Of a stretch of 6,001 bases of DNA, positions 1-5,249 are shown in pieces. The notes below the pieces were generated by a model. The model was not told the DNA's origin. It was given only the letters and a program-made list of their open reading frames with translations, and made no database searches. The stretch comes from an uncultured Bacteroidota bacterium (lineage in GTDB: Bacteria > Bacteroidota > Bacteroidia > Flavobacteriales > Schleiferiaceae). A program made the position numbers and the translations under genes. Each line of letters begins with the position of its first letter. Position 1 is the stretch's first letter. The DNA is taken from positions 1 to 6,001 of the forward strand of contig CAJXMS010000145.1 of NCBI GenBank assembly GCA_913056475.1, read 5' to 3'.

Positions 1-125
1 CCGCAGGAAGTCTCGCCCCCGGCGAGGCGACCGCCCGCTTCGTGCCCCCATGCCCCATGCGCTGCCGCACCAGCGGCATCCCCATGCCCCATGCGATGCC
101 GCGCCAGCGGCATCCCCAAGCCCCT
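1..125. other. Non-coding tail downstream of the cyclophilin gene, with hairpins
   Basis: This GC-rich stretch follows the stop of the peptidyl-prolyl isomerase gene and runs off the window edge. It holds a perfect 6-bp hairpin at 12-26 (CTCGCC, loop CCC, GGCGAG) and a 34-bp tandem duplication, described separately. No convincing coding frame is visible. Neither hairpin is followed by a T-run on either strand, so they do not make a standard rho-independent terminator, although they could slow transcription or protect a 3' end. Confidence 0.5.
50..117. repeat. Two-copy 34-bp tandem repeat with internal hairpin
   Basis: Copies lie at 50-83 and 84-117 and differ at two of 34 positions. The second copy contains a perfect 8-bp stem at 95-114 (GATGCCGC, loop GCCA, GCGGCATC). 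In the first copy the same stem carries one mismatch (C62 against T79). The repeat begins 8 bp past the isomerase stop. Its role is unknown; a 3'-end structure or a remnant of a small palindromic repeat are both possible. Confidence 0.85.
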
Positions 126-965
126 CTAAGACCCCTCCAAAACCTCCACCTTCAAAGGAATATCCTCCTTCGGCCATTCCCGGCTATCCGTAGGCTGGCG
201 CGCTATTTTCCGCACCACCGCCATGCCGCTCGTTACCTCCCCGATCACCGTGTGGTCCTGGTCCAGGTGAGGCAAGCCCCCGCGTGCCTGGTAAAGGCGG
301 CGCTGCTCCGCATTAAGGGAAAGGTCCTGCTGCTTTTCCATGGCCCGGAGCTGACCAGCCGTAAATTTTTGGCCGATGGCTATGTACCACTCGTAAGGCG
401 TAGAGCGCTTGCCCGGATTGTTGTCATAACTCCGCGCCATCGCCACCGCGCCCGTGTGGTGGTAGTTTTCCCCGATGCTTTCCGCCGCCAGGGTATACTT
501 ACCTATGCGGTGGCGCATTTCCTGGGTTTCCCGCCGGGTACTATTGCCCGCCTGCACCACGTGCCCGGGCCGCACCCGGTAAAACCAGGTGCCGTCAAAA
601 TAGCCCTGGCGGGTCAGGAAGAGCATGCTGGCCCGGTGGCGCGGGGTATTGTCGTAGAGGCGGATCTGGATATTCCCGTAGGGCGTCTTGACGCGGAGCT
701 TGTTTTCCGGATGCTTTTGGGCGTAAGCGGCAAAAAACGAATCCGCCCGCGCCGAGGTAAGCGGGCGTGTTTTCTCCTGGGGGTCCTCCTCCGGCGCCGC
801 GGCATCGGCCTTCCCTTTCCGGGGCGCTTCAGCGGCGCCCTTTCGCTCCTGGGCCGGGGCCGTTTTTTCTTGGGGCGCCTTATCGGCGTTTGATTGGCAG
901 GCCATTAGCGCCAGGAGCAGCAGGCCCGCGGCGTGTTTAATTGAGGTAGAAATTTTGGTACACAT
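126..965 (-). CDS. Cyclophilin-type peptidyl-prolyl cis-trans isomerase, predicted lipoprotein
   Basis: This 279-residue protein should catalyse cis-trans isomerisation of prolyl bonds, helping proteins fold in the periplasm or at the membrane. The N-terminus is a lipoprotein signal: a hydrophobic run at about 13-22, then lipobox L-M-A-C with the acylated Cys at 23. Residues 27-68 are a charged, low-complexity linker rich in Ala, Glu and Lys. The cyclophilin domain spans about 88-277. WFYRVRPGHVVQAGN (127-141) matches the family's FHRxxPGFMxQGG signature and keeps the catalytic Arg (R130). GAVAMAR (172-178) and HTVIGEVTSGMAVVRKI (238-254) match the later core strands. The segment usually reading SQFFI is divergent here (YEWYIAIG). 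The start lies 29 bp inside the upstream LON-domain gene, which implies cotranscription; an AGGA at plus positions 971-974 supports this start. The fold is secure; the exact substrate is not. Confidence 0.93.
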   Translation of the reverse strand: MCTKISTSIKHAAGLLLLALMACQSNADKAPQEKTAPAQERKGAAEAPRKGKADAAAPEEDPQEKTRPLTSARADSFFAAYAQKHPENKLRVKTPYGNIQIRLYDNTPRHRASMLFLTRQGYFDGTWFYRVRPGHVVQAGNSTRRETQEMRHRIGKYTLAAESIGENYHHTGAVAMARSYDNNPGKRSTPYEWYIAIGQKFTAGQLRAMEKQQDLSLNAEQRRLYQARGGLPHLDQDHTVIGEVTSGMAVVRKIARQPTDSREWPKEDIPLKVEVLEGS

Positions 966-1530
966 GGCTTTCCTGTTCGTGCAGTAATTCCAGGTAGCGA
1001 AGGTAATTCATCAGGAATTCACGCACGCGGGCGGCGGTGGGGATTTGCGCCAGCTCCATCCGTTCGTAATCATTCAGGTGCAGGGCGCCGGCCACCGTGT
1101 AGAGGTTCAGATCTGTATCGGGGAGGTGGTCGTAGTCGTAAATTTCGTGCTGGGCCAGGTAGCGGCGAAAGCGCGCCGCCAGGGCCGGGCCACAGCCCTC
1201 GTCGCTGGGCCGGGGCAGGGGCACAATTTGGCCGCCCGGATACAGCTTGGGCGTCATTTGGTAGTAAAACTTCTCCAGCTTAAAAGTACCCACCGCCTCT
1301 ATGATCACGTCCATCTCCCCATCGGGATAGGTCTTAAGCACCTCGTGCAGCCGCACCAGCGTGCCCAGGTTGCGCGTATTGAGCCGGTCCGAAAAAGGGA
1401 TCCCGAAGGTGATCGCCTCCTCCCGGCAGTCCTTGATCAGCTGTTTGTAGCGCTCCTCAAAGATGTGGAGCTGCGTAAAATCCCCCGGTAGGAGAAAGAG
1501 GTTGAGCGGAAATAGAGCACTTTCTTGCAT
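937..1530 (-). CDS. Stand-alone LON substrate-binding (N-terminal) domain protein
   Basis: At 197 residues this is the PUA-like N-terminal domain of Lon protease without the AAA+ ATPase or the Ser-Lys protease domain. The opening ALFPLNLFLLPGDFTQLHIF and the following EERYKQLIKDC (residues 5-35) match the typical start of LON domains, where a P-L-x-x-x-x-x-P-G stretch precedes H-I-F-E-x-R-Y. GTLVRLHEV and DVIIEAVGTFKLE (56-86) fit the next beta strands. Residues from about 112 are a mostly helical C-terminal part. Such proteins occur across bacteria; their function is poorly defined, and substrate recognition or adaptor work is inferred only from the Lon relationship. The gene probably heads a two-gene unit with the cyclophilin lipoprotein, which it overlaps by 29 bp. 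No Shine-Dalgarno is evident; the leader just upstream is AT-rich. Confidence 0.9.
   Translation of the reverse strand: MQESALFPLNLFLLPGDFTQLHIFEERYKQLIKDCREEAITFGIPFSDRLNTRNLGTLVRLHEVLKTYPDGEMDVIIEAVGTFKLEKFYYQMTPKLYPGGQIVPLPRPSDEGCGPALAARFRRYLAQHEIYDYDHLPDTDLNLYTVAGALHLNDYERMELAQIPTAARVREFLMNYLRYLELLHEQESHVYQNFYLN
971..974 (-). promoter_or_regulatory. Ribosome binding site of the cyclophilin gene, inside the LON-domain gene
   Basis: The minus strand reads AGGA, then five bases, then the ATG of the isomerase. Most genes in this window lack such a motif, so its presence here helps decide the start within the overlap and suggests independent or coupled initiation. Confidence 0.5.
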
Positions 1531-1565
1531 GACAACGCTGATTTACTTGTTTTATTTAACCCATC

Positions 1566-1602
1566 GGCCCGGCCTATGTTTTGGGGCCCGGCCTTGTTTC
1601 GG
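1566..1602. repeat. Imperfect 18-19-bp tandem repeat
   Basis: Unit one (1566-1584) and unit two (1585-1602) both begin GGCCCGGCCT and end in a T-rich stretch plus GG. They differ by one deleted A and one T-to-C change. A third, poorer partial copy may start at 1603. The function is unknown. Confidence 0.65.
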
Positions 1603-1614
1603 GGCCCCGTCTAT

Positions 1615-1648
1615 CCGGCGGCCGGAAACACCTTTGGCCGGGAGGCCT
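1615..1648. repeat. Dispersed 34-bp repeat, spacer copy
   Basis: This copy matches 4753-4786 in the same orientation at 31 of 34 positions. The element has two GC-rich blocks of 11 bp, CCGGCGGCCGG and CCGGGAGGCCT, which are identical in both copies, joined by a 12-bp spacer holding all three differences. Each block can fold into a short 4-bp hairpin (CCGG/CCGG and GGCC/GGCC). Read on the minus strand in the frame used by the photolyase, this spacer copy would encode ASRPKVFPAAG, against ASRPNVIPAAG in the protein. Confidence 0.75.
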
Positions 1649-1684
1649 TACCGCGCGCCGGAGGGGGCCTGGCGGCCAAAGGAG

Positions 1685-2629
1685 CTAGCCCACCTGCTGC
1701 ACCGGGCTGAGGATTTTATTTTTCTCCTTCAGGAGTTTGGCCGGGACCGCTTTCTGGATGACCGCGGCCAGTTCATCAATCACCTTAATTTTGAGTTCAG
1801 CGCGGCTGTACACCAGGCTTATTTCCCGGGTAGGGGTAGGCTCGGCGATGGGTTTGATGAGCGACTGATCGCTTTCCGGCAGTTCGCGGGCGTGCAGGTA
1901 GGGGAGGAGGGTCATGCCCTGCCCCTGGCGGGCCAGGCGGAGCAGCACTTCAAAGCTGCCGCTTTCCAGGGAGATGCCCAGGCGAGACTGACGGGGATGG
2001 CTATTGCAAAGGTTGATGATGCTGTTGCGAAAGCAGTGGCCCTCGTCCAGGAGCAGGATATCGTCGATGTCGAGCTCCGAGTTGGTCACAAAGGTTTCCG
2101 CCCCCAGGCGGTGATTGGGCGGAATGAAGGCCATAAAAGGCTCGTAGTAGAGGGGGCGTTCTATGATGCTGCGTTCTTCCAGGGGCGTGGCCAGGATGGC
2201 GGCATCCAGCTCATCGCGGCGCAGCATGTCCAGGATATGGTCGGTGGGCAGCTCCACGATCTGGAGGTCTACCGCCGGCAGTTGGGCGCGAAAATCGGCC
2301 AGGAAGCGGGGCACCAGAGAGGGCAGTACCGTGGGGATGATCCCCAGCTTAAAAGTCCCTTCCACATTGTTTTTGCTTACCTGGAGGATCTCGTCTATCC
2401 GCTGGATCTCCTGGACGGCGCGGCGGGCCTGTTCGATCACGCGGTCTCCGATGGCCGTGGGCCGCACCGGGTGCTTGCTGCGGTCAAAGAGCAGGATGCC
2501 CAGCTCTTCTTCCAGTTTTTGGATTTGCATGCTGAGGGTAGGCTGGGTCACGTTGGCATCGGCCGCCGCCTTGGCAAAGTGGCGGTGGCGGTCCACCGCC
2601 AGGACGTATTGCAGTTGGGAGATGGTCAT
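1685..2629 (-). CDS. oxyR: Hydrogen peroxide-sensing LysR-family regulator OxyR
   Basis: This 314-residue LysR-type transcription factor senses H2O2 by forming a disulfide and then activates peroxide-defence genes such as catalase, peroxiredoxin and Dps in other bacteria. A winged helix-turn-helix fills residues 1-60, with FAKAAADANVTQPTLSMQIQ (18-37) as the DNA-contacting part. A linker helix follows (about 62-88), then the regulatory domain from about 90. The motif LLDEGHCFRN places the peroxidatic Cys at 199 and the resolving Cys at 208 (INLC), the same numbers and spacing as in Escherichia coli OxyR (305 residues). I chose the start at 2629 because MTISQLQYVLAV is the normal family N-terminus; 30 more codons upstream are open but run through AT-rich promoter DNA. 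The gene appears to be transcribed alone. Redox sensing is strongly supported; its targets are not visible here. Confidence 0.95.
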   Translation of the reverse strand: MTISQLQYVLAVDRHRHFAKAAADANVTQPTLSMQIQKLEEELGILLFDRSKHPVRPTAIGDRVIEQARRAVQEIQRIDEILQVSKNNVEGTFKLGIIPTVLPSLVPRFLADFRAQLPAVDLQIVELPTDHILDMLRRDELDAAILATPLEERSIIERPLYYEPFMAFIPPNHRLGAETFVTNSELDIDDILLLDEGHCFRNSIINLCNSHPRQSRLGISLESGSFEVLLRLARQGQGMTLLPYLHARELPESDQSLIKPIAEPTPTREISLVYSRAELKIKVIDELAAVIQKAVPAKLLKEKNKILSPVQQVG

Positions 2630-2654
2630 ATCATAGTTTTTGATGAATACAATG

Positions 2655-2662
2655 CAAAAATA
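2655..2662 (-). promoter_or_regulatory. Probable oxyR promoter -7 element
   Basis: The minus strand reads TATTTTTG, a perfect match to the Bacteroidota -7 consensus TAnnTTTG, in an AT-rich stretch that contrasts with the GC-rich surroundings. Transcription would begin roughly 20 bases before the oxyR ATG. No clear TTTG -33 box is seen at the usual distance (about 2682-2688 reads CGCTGGG on the minus strand), so the promoter may be weak or need an activator. Confidence 0.5.
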
Positions 2663-2721
2663 ATAGAAAAAGTTGATTATTCCCAGCGCGCCAGCCCCAA
2701 GCCGCTCCCCACCCGCCATTC

Positions 2722-2855
2722 CTCACCCCCCTCACCAGTTACCCAGTTCGACAGTTCGACAATTACCCAGTTCCCCACTTACTCAGTTACCCAGTTCCCC
2801 AGTTACCCAATTACCCAATTACCCAGTTCAACAATTCAACAGTTCAACAATTCAA
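2722..2855. repeat. Short tandem repeat array 1: 9-bp CTCAC units then fifteen 8-bp CARTTMMM units
   Basis: Two 9-bp CTCACNNNN units (2722-2739) lead into fifteen consecutive 8-bp units from 2736 to 2855, sharing the junction CTCACCAGTT. Almost every unit begins CAGTT or CAATT (one CACTT); the last three bases vary among ACC, CGA, CCC, ACT and CAA. Similar variants cluster: ACC and CCC types in the middle, and four CAA types at the high-coordinate end. Because 8 is not a multiple of 3, the array is unlikely to be coding. Its edge is about 105 bp upstream of the oxyR start. Confidence 0.9.
2790..2824 (-). other. G-quadruplex-type motif inside array 1
   Basis: On the minus strand five G-tracts follow one another as G3-N5-G3-N5-G3-N5-G4-N4-G3, which satisfies the usual G3+N1-7 pattern with one tract to spare. 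Tracts on plus coordinates are 2822-2824, 2814-2816, 2806-2808, 2797-2800 and 2790-2792. The G-rich strand is the oxyR sense strand, about 160-195 bp before its ATG. Folding in the cell is inference. Confidence 0.55.
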
Positions 2856-2979
2856 CCCGCATATCCTCCATCCCGCCTGTCTCCCTCCCAACGAGTCAGC
2901 TCACCCAGGGTGACAACCATTGCCGCTTCAAGCTTCTGGTTAATAAGGATCTTCTCCCGTCTCCCCCGCCCTTCGGGCA

Positions 2980-3002
2980 CCCCCTCCCTTTCAGCGAGGG
3001 GG
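2980..3002. other. Perfect 7-bp hairpin between the repeat arrays
   Basis: CCCCCTC (2980-2986) pairs with GAGGGGG (2996-3002) across a 9-base loop. A second small stem, GCCC-TTC-GGGC, sits just before it at 2968-2978. No T-run follows on the minus strand, so a classical terminator for the DUF2452 operon is not supported, but a structured transcript end is possible. Confidence 0.45.
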
Positions 3003-3074
3003 ATAACGCCCCGGCCCCTTTTCCTCTCTTTCTAATCCGAAGCGGAAATTACCAACGCTTGTAGCACCCAACTC

Positions 3075-3198
3075 CTCACTCCCCTCACTTACCTCACCCC
3101 CCTCACCAGTTACCCAGTTCAACAGTTCGACAGTTCAACAATTACCCAGTTCAACCATTCAACATGCCCCTCACCAGTTCAACAGTTAAACAATTAAA
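3075..3198. repeat. Short tandem repeat array 2: four 9-bp CTCAC units then 8-bp CARTTMMM units
   Basis: Four CTCACNNNN units at exact 9-bp spacing (starting 3075, 3084, 3093, 3102) lead into seven 8-bp units at 3107-3162. A deviant unit CATGCCCC and four further bases (TCAC) follow, then three more 8-bp units at 3175-3198 ending in the CAA/AAA types. The 29 bases at 3092-3120 are identical to 2721-2749 at the head of array 1. Both arrays also end in similar sequence (CCCGCAYnnATCCT-like), so this is a second, diverged copy of the same composite element. Confidence 0.88.
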
Positions 3199-3249
3199 CC
3201 CGCACCTATCCTCTAATATCGAAAAGTGCAGCGAGCCAAGGGCCAAAGG

Positions 3250-3720
3250 CTATTCCTCTTCTCCACGGGCTTCTATCTCCCAGGTATGATCCGCGAGGAG
3301 GCGAACGGTGTAGAGGAACTTAGCGTAGCGGGGTTTTACCCACTCATCAGGGCCTATGAGGGAAAGCACGTGCTTACCATCATCTTTTTCATAGAGATGG
3401 TACTGGTGATTGATCTCGGGCTTAAAATTGATATCGGCCGCATAGATGATAGCCGCCAGGCTTTTGCGTTCCTGGATCTCGTGGGCTTGTTCTGCCAGCA
3501 GATCAATTTGCTTTTTGATTTGGGAGAGCTGCTGGTCGGTTTGCTCCTGCATGGCGCTCTGGGCGCGGCCTTTAATCACCCCTTTCTTGGTGGGCTTGAT
3601 CACCGGCCCACTTACCGTATGGGCGTAGGGTAAGGTGCCGGGATTTTCGGTGATTTTCTCCGGATCGATGGGATTTTCAAAAAACTCTTCGTTGGTCTGT
3701 GCGTCTTTGTCTTTTTCCAT
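3250..3720 (-). CDS. DUF2452 domain-containing protein
   Basis: This 156-residue, soluble-looking protein belongs to the DUF2452 family, which has no established function. Recognisable family stretches are ENPGTLPYAHTVSGPVIKP (25-43), GRAQSAMQEQTDQQLSQIKK (51-70) leading into a helix rich in Gln, Glu and Lys (about 58-86), YHLYEKDDGKHVLSLIGPDEW (107-127), and LLADHTWEIE (141-150) near the C-terminus. There is no signal peptide and no cysteine. I placed the start at 3720 because family similarity begins there; a longer frame to 3834 would run into the photolyase gene with unrelated residues. It is the last gene of the probable operon, 11 bp after the photolyase stop. The tight spacing suggests a job linked to that flavoprotein, but that is inference only. 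Confidence 0.88.
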   Translation of the reverse strand: MEKDKDAQTNEEFFENPIDPEKITENPGTLPYAHTVSGPVIKPTKKGVIKGRAQSAMQEQTDQQLSQIKKQIDLLAEQAHEIQERKSLAAIIYAADINFKPEINHQYHLYEKDDGKHVLSLIGPDEWVKPRYAKFLYTVRLLADHTWEIEARGEEE

Positions 3721-3731
3721 TACGTGCAAAT

Positions 3732-5249
3732 TTAGGAGGAACGAATTACATCGCGGGTACGATCGTTGATATTTCGGGTGGCGGTGGTATGGCGGGCCAG
3801 GATGCGGCGGCTTTCCGCTTTTACCTGGGGCCAATTTTTAGCGGGAAACAATTTTTTCTTGGCGGCGCGGGCCGCTTCCTGGTGGTCTATCACCGGCCAG
3901 GGGTAATCCCGGCCCAACTTGAGATTATACCACTGCTGCTCCCAGGTGCTGAGCAGCCAGGGTTGATGAATGAGTTCATTGGGCAATTCTTGCAGGGCGG
4001 GCAGCCAATAGCTGATAAAACGCCCTTGCTCATCGTGGTCCTGGGATTGCTTCACCGGATTGTAGGTCCGGACGGAATTGATGCCGGTCACGGCGCTTTG
4101 CATCTGCATCTGCGGGTAGTGAATACCGGGATGAAAGTCCAGAAAAAGCTGGGCCAGATGCTCCACCCCGCTGCGCCAGGGCTGCCAGAGGTGGTGGGTG
4201 AGGAAGCTCACGAGCATAGCACGCATGCGGAAATTCACGTAACCGGTTTCCTGCAGGGCCCGCATACAGGCATCTACCAGCGGGTAGCCGGTTTCGCCCT
4301 TTTTCCAGGCCTCCAACAAGGTGGGCATTTCCCGGCGGTCCAGGGCATCAAAGCCGCGGTTTACGTTTTCCCATTCCATGCGGCTTTCCATTTCAAACTT
4401 TTGGATGAAGTGGGAATGCCAGTGCAAGCGGGAGATAAAAGCCCGCAGGGCGCCCCGGTGATCGCCGGTGGCGTAGCGAGCGCGGGCCGCCTGGTACACC
4501 TGCCGCAGGCTGAGATTGCCCCAGGCCAGGTAAGTGCTAAGGCGGCTGCAGCTTTCCCGGCTTTCCAGGGGGCGGGATATATGCTTATGGTAGGCATAGT
4601 ACAGGCCCTGGTCCAGATAGGCGTGCAGGCGCTCTTGGCCGGCAGCTTCGCCCGGCTTTTGGAAGGCGTTGGGCCATTTTTGGAGGTCCTTTCGCTTTTG
4701 GGGGGGCAAGGCATACCGGCGGGCCCAGGCATTGAGGGGGTCGAAAGGCATACCGGCGGCCGGTATCACATTTGGCCGGGAGGCCTGGGTATCCTGCATG
4801 TAGTGCCGCCAGGCGGCGTCCCAACCCTGCCGATCCCGACGGCCGCGCTGCACCCCGTTGCGATCGTACTCTTGCCAGGGGATGCCCGCTTCGCGGAGGT
4901 ATCGCGCCACCGCCTGGTCGCGCTGGTAGGTGATTTGGAGTCCGGTTTCCCGGTAGCTGTAAAGGGCGGCTATGGGCAGCGTATCGGCCAGGTGGCGCAG
5001 CGCTTCCACCGCCTCGGCGTAGAGCAAATAGAGGGGGATGCCGTAGGGCTTGAGGGCGGCCTGCAGCTGGCGGGCGCTCTGGTATTGCCACTGCCAGTGA
5101 CGGGGCGCCATGGCGGGATGGGCTTCCAGGGAGGGCTCCATAAGCCAGAAAGCCACCACCGGATGTCCCTGCTCACTGGCCCGGCGGAGGGGTTCATGGT
5201 CTTGGAGGCGCAGGTCGCGCTTGATCCATACCAGGTGAAGGGGTGCCAT
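3732..5249 (-). CDS. Cryptochrome/DNA photolyase family flavoprotein
   Basis: This 505-residue protein should bind FAD and use blue light either to split UV-induced pyrimidine dimers or to signal. The N-terminal alpha/beta antenna domain opens with HLVWIKRDLRLQDHEPL (5-21), the family hallmark. A variable linker (about 150-200) leads to the helical FAD domain: SRLSTYLAWGNLS (235-247), RLHWHSHFIQKFE (274-286), TGYPLVDACMRALQETGYVNFRMRAM (320-345, cited in part by family pattern), and YNPVKQSQDHDEQGRFISYW (396-415). Where E. coli photolyase has WQW with the proximal electron-transfer Trp, this protein reads MQM (381-383). Residues 155-166 are encoded by a 34-bp repeat also found in a spacer. 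The start at 5249 forms TGATG with the DUF429 stop, indicating coupling; a frame 18 codons longer is open but lies inside that gene. Photolyase versus cryptochrome cannot be decided from sequence. Confidence 0.93.
   Translation of the reverse strand: MAPLHLVWIKRDLRLQDHEPLRRASEQGHPVVAFWLMEPSLEAHPAMAPRHWQWQYQSARQLQAALKPYGIPLYLLYAEAVEALRHLADTLPIAALYSYRETGLQITYQRDQAVARYLREAGIPWQEYDRNGVQRGRRDRQGWDAAWRHYMQDTQASRPNVIPAAGMPFDPLNAWARRYALPPQKRKDLQKWPNAFQKPGEAAGQERLHAYLDQGLYYAYHKHISRPLESRESCSRLSTYLAWGNLSLRQVYQAARARYATGDHRGALRAFISRLHWHSHFIQKFEMESRMEWENVNRGFDALDRREMPTLLEAWKKGETGYPLVDACMRALQETGYVNFRMRAMLVSFLTHHLWQPWRSGVEHLAQLFLDFHPGIHYPQMQMQSAVTGINSVRTYNPVKQSQDHDEQGRFISYWLPALQELPNELIHQPWLLSTWEQQWYNLKLGRDYPWPVIDHQEAARAAKKKLFPAKNWPQVKAESRRILARHTTATRNINDRTRDVIRSS
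4753..4786. repeat. Dispersed 34-bp repeat, copy inside the photolyase gene
   Basis: This is the partner of 1615-1648, identical at 31 of 34 positions and in the same orientation. It encodes Q155-G166 (QASRPNVIPAAG) in the linker between the antenna and FAD domains, a place where family members vary. The reading frame is intact. A 15-bp stretch (4745-4759) overlapping its edge is also repeated exactly at 4708-4722. Confidence 0.75.

Larger units (their letters stand above)
1531..1684. other. GC-rich spacer between oxyR and the LON-domain gene
   Basis: This 154-bp spacer must carry any promoter for the LON-domain/cyclophilin pair. The part nearest the LON start (about 1540-1562) is AT-rich. 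I found no TAnnTTTG box on the minus strand here. The rest is a mosaic of short GC-rich repeats: two near-copies of a 19-bp unit (1566-1602), a perfect 10-bp palindrome CGGGGCCCCG (1600-1609), and a 34-bp element (1615-1648) shared with the photolyase gene. No T-run follows any hairpin, so oxyR has no obvious intrinsic terminator. Confidence 0.6.
2630..3249. other. 620-bp gene-free region between the photolyase operon and oxyR
   Basis: No protein gene is supported here. The content, from low to high coordinates, is: an AT-rich oxyR promoter region (2630-2680); a C-rich lead-in; repeat array 1 (2722-2855); a 219-bp insert (2856-3074) with a hairpin at 2980-3002 and a 13-bp palindrome at 2901-2913 (TCACCCAGGGTGA); repeat array 2 (3075-3198); and about 50 bp with no clear signal before the DUF2452 stop. 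The plus strand of the arrays is markedly poor in G, so the minus strand is G-rich. No obvious intrinsic terminator for the upstream operon was found. Confidence 0.8.

Noticed and set aside
42..893. A 283-codon open frame on the plus strand
   Set aside because: It is antisense to the cyclophilin gene and begins in the 34-bp tandem repeat; the composition is Arg/Pro/His-rich, as expected of a shadow frame.
1737..1747. Third copy of the 34-bp element (TTTGGCCGGGA) in the oxyR 3' end
   Set aside because: Only 11 bases match and they encode ordinary residues near the C-terminus; this is within chance for GC-rich DNA.
2631..2670. OxyR operator in its own promoter (two ATAG motifs 30 bp apart)
   Set aside because: The matching CTAT halves of the known tetranucleotide pattern are absent; ATAG is common in AT-rich DNA.
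2852..3031. A 59-codon open stretch on the minus strand with a protein-like piece (ILINQKLEAAMVVTLGELTR)
   Set aside because: There is no credible start before an internal ATG at 2920 (22 codons left), and its end is formed by repeat DNA. It may be a decayed coding remnant, but this cannot be supported.
1463..3064. A 533-codon open frame on the plus strand
   Set aside because: It runs antisense to oxyR, crosses two non-coding spacers and ends in translated 8-bp repeats; no domain is recognisable. GC-rich codon bias on the minus strand keeps the opposite frame open.
2736..3198. CRISPR array
   Set aside because: Units are 8 bp and contiguous, with no spacers of 25-40 bp and no cas genes nearby.
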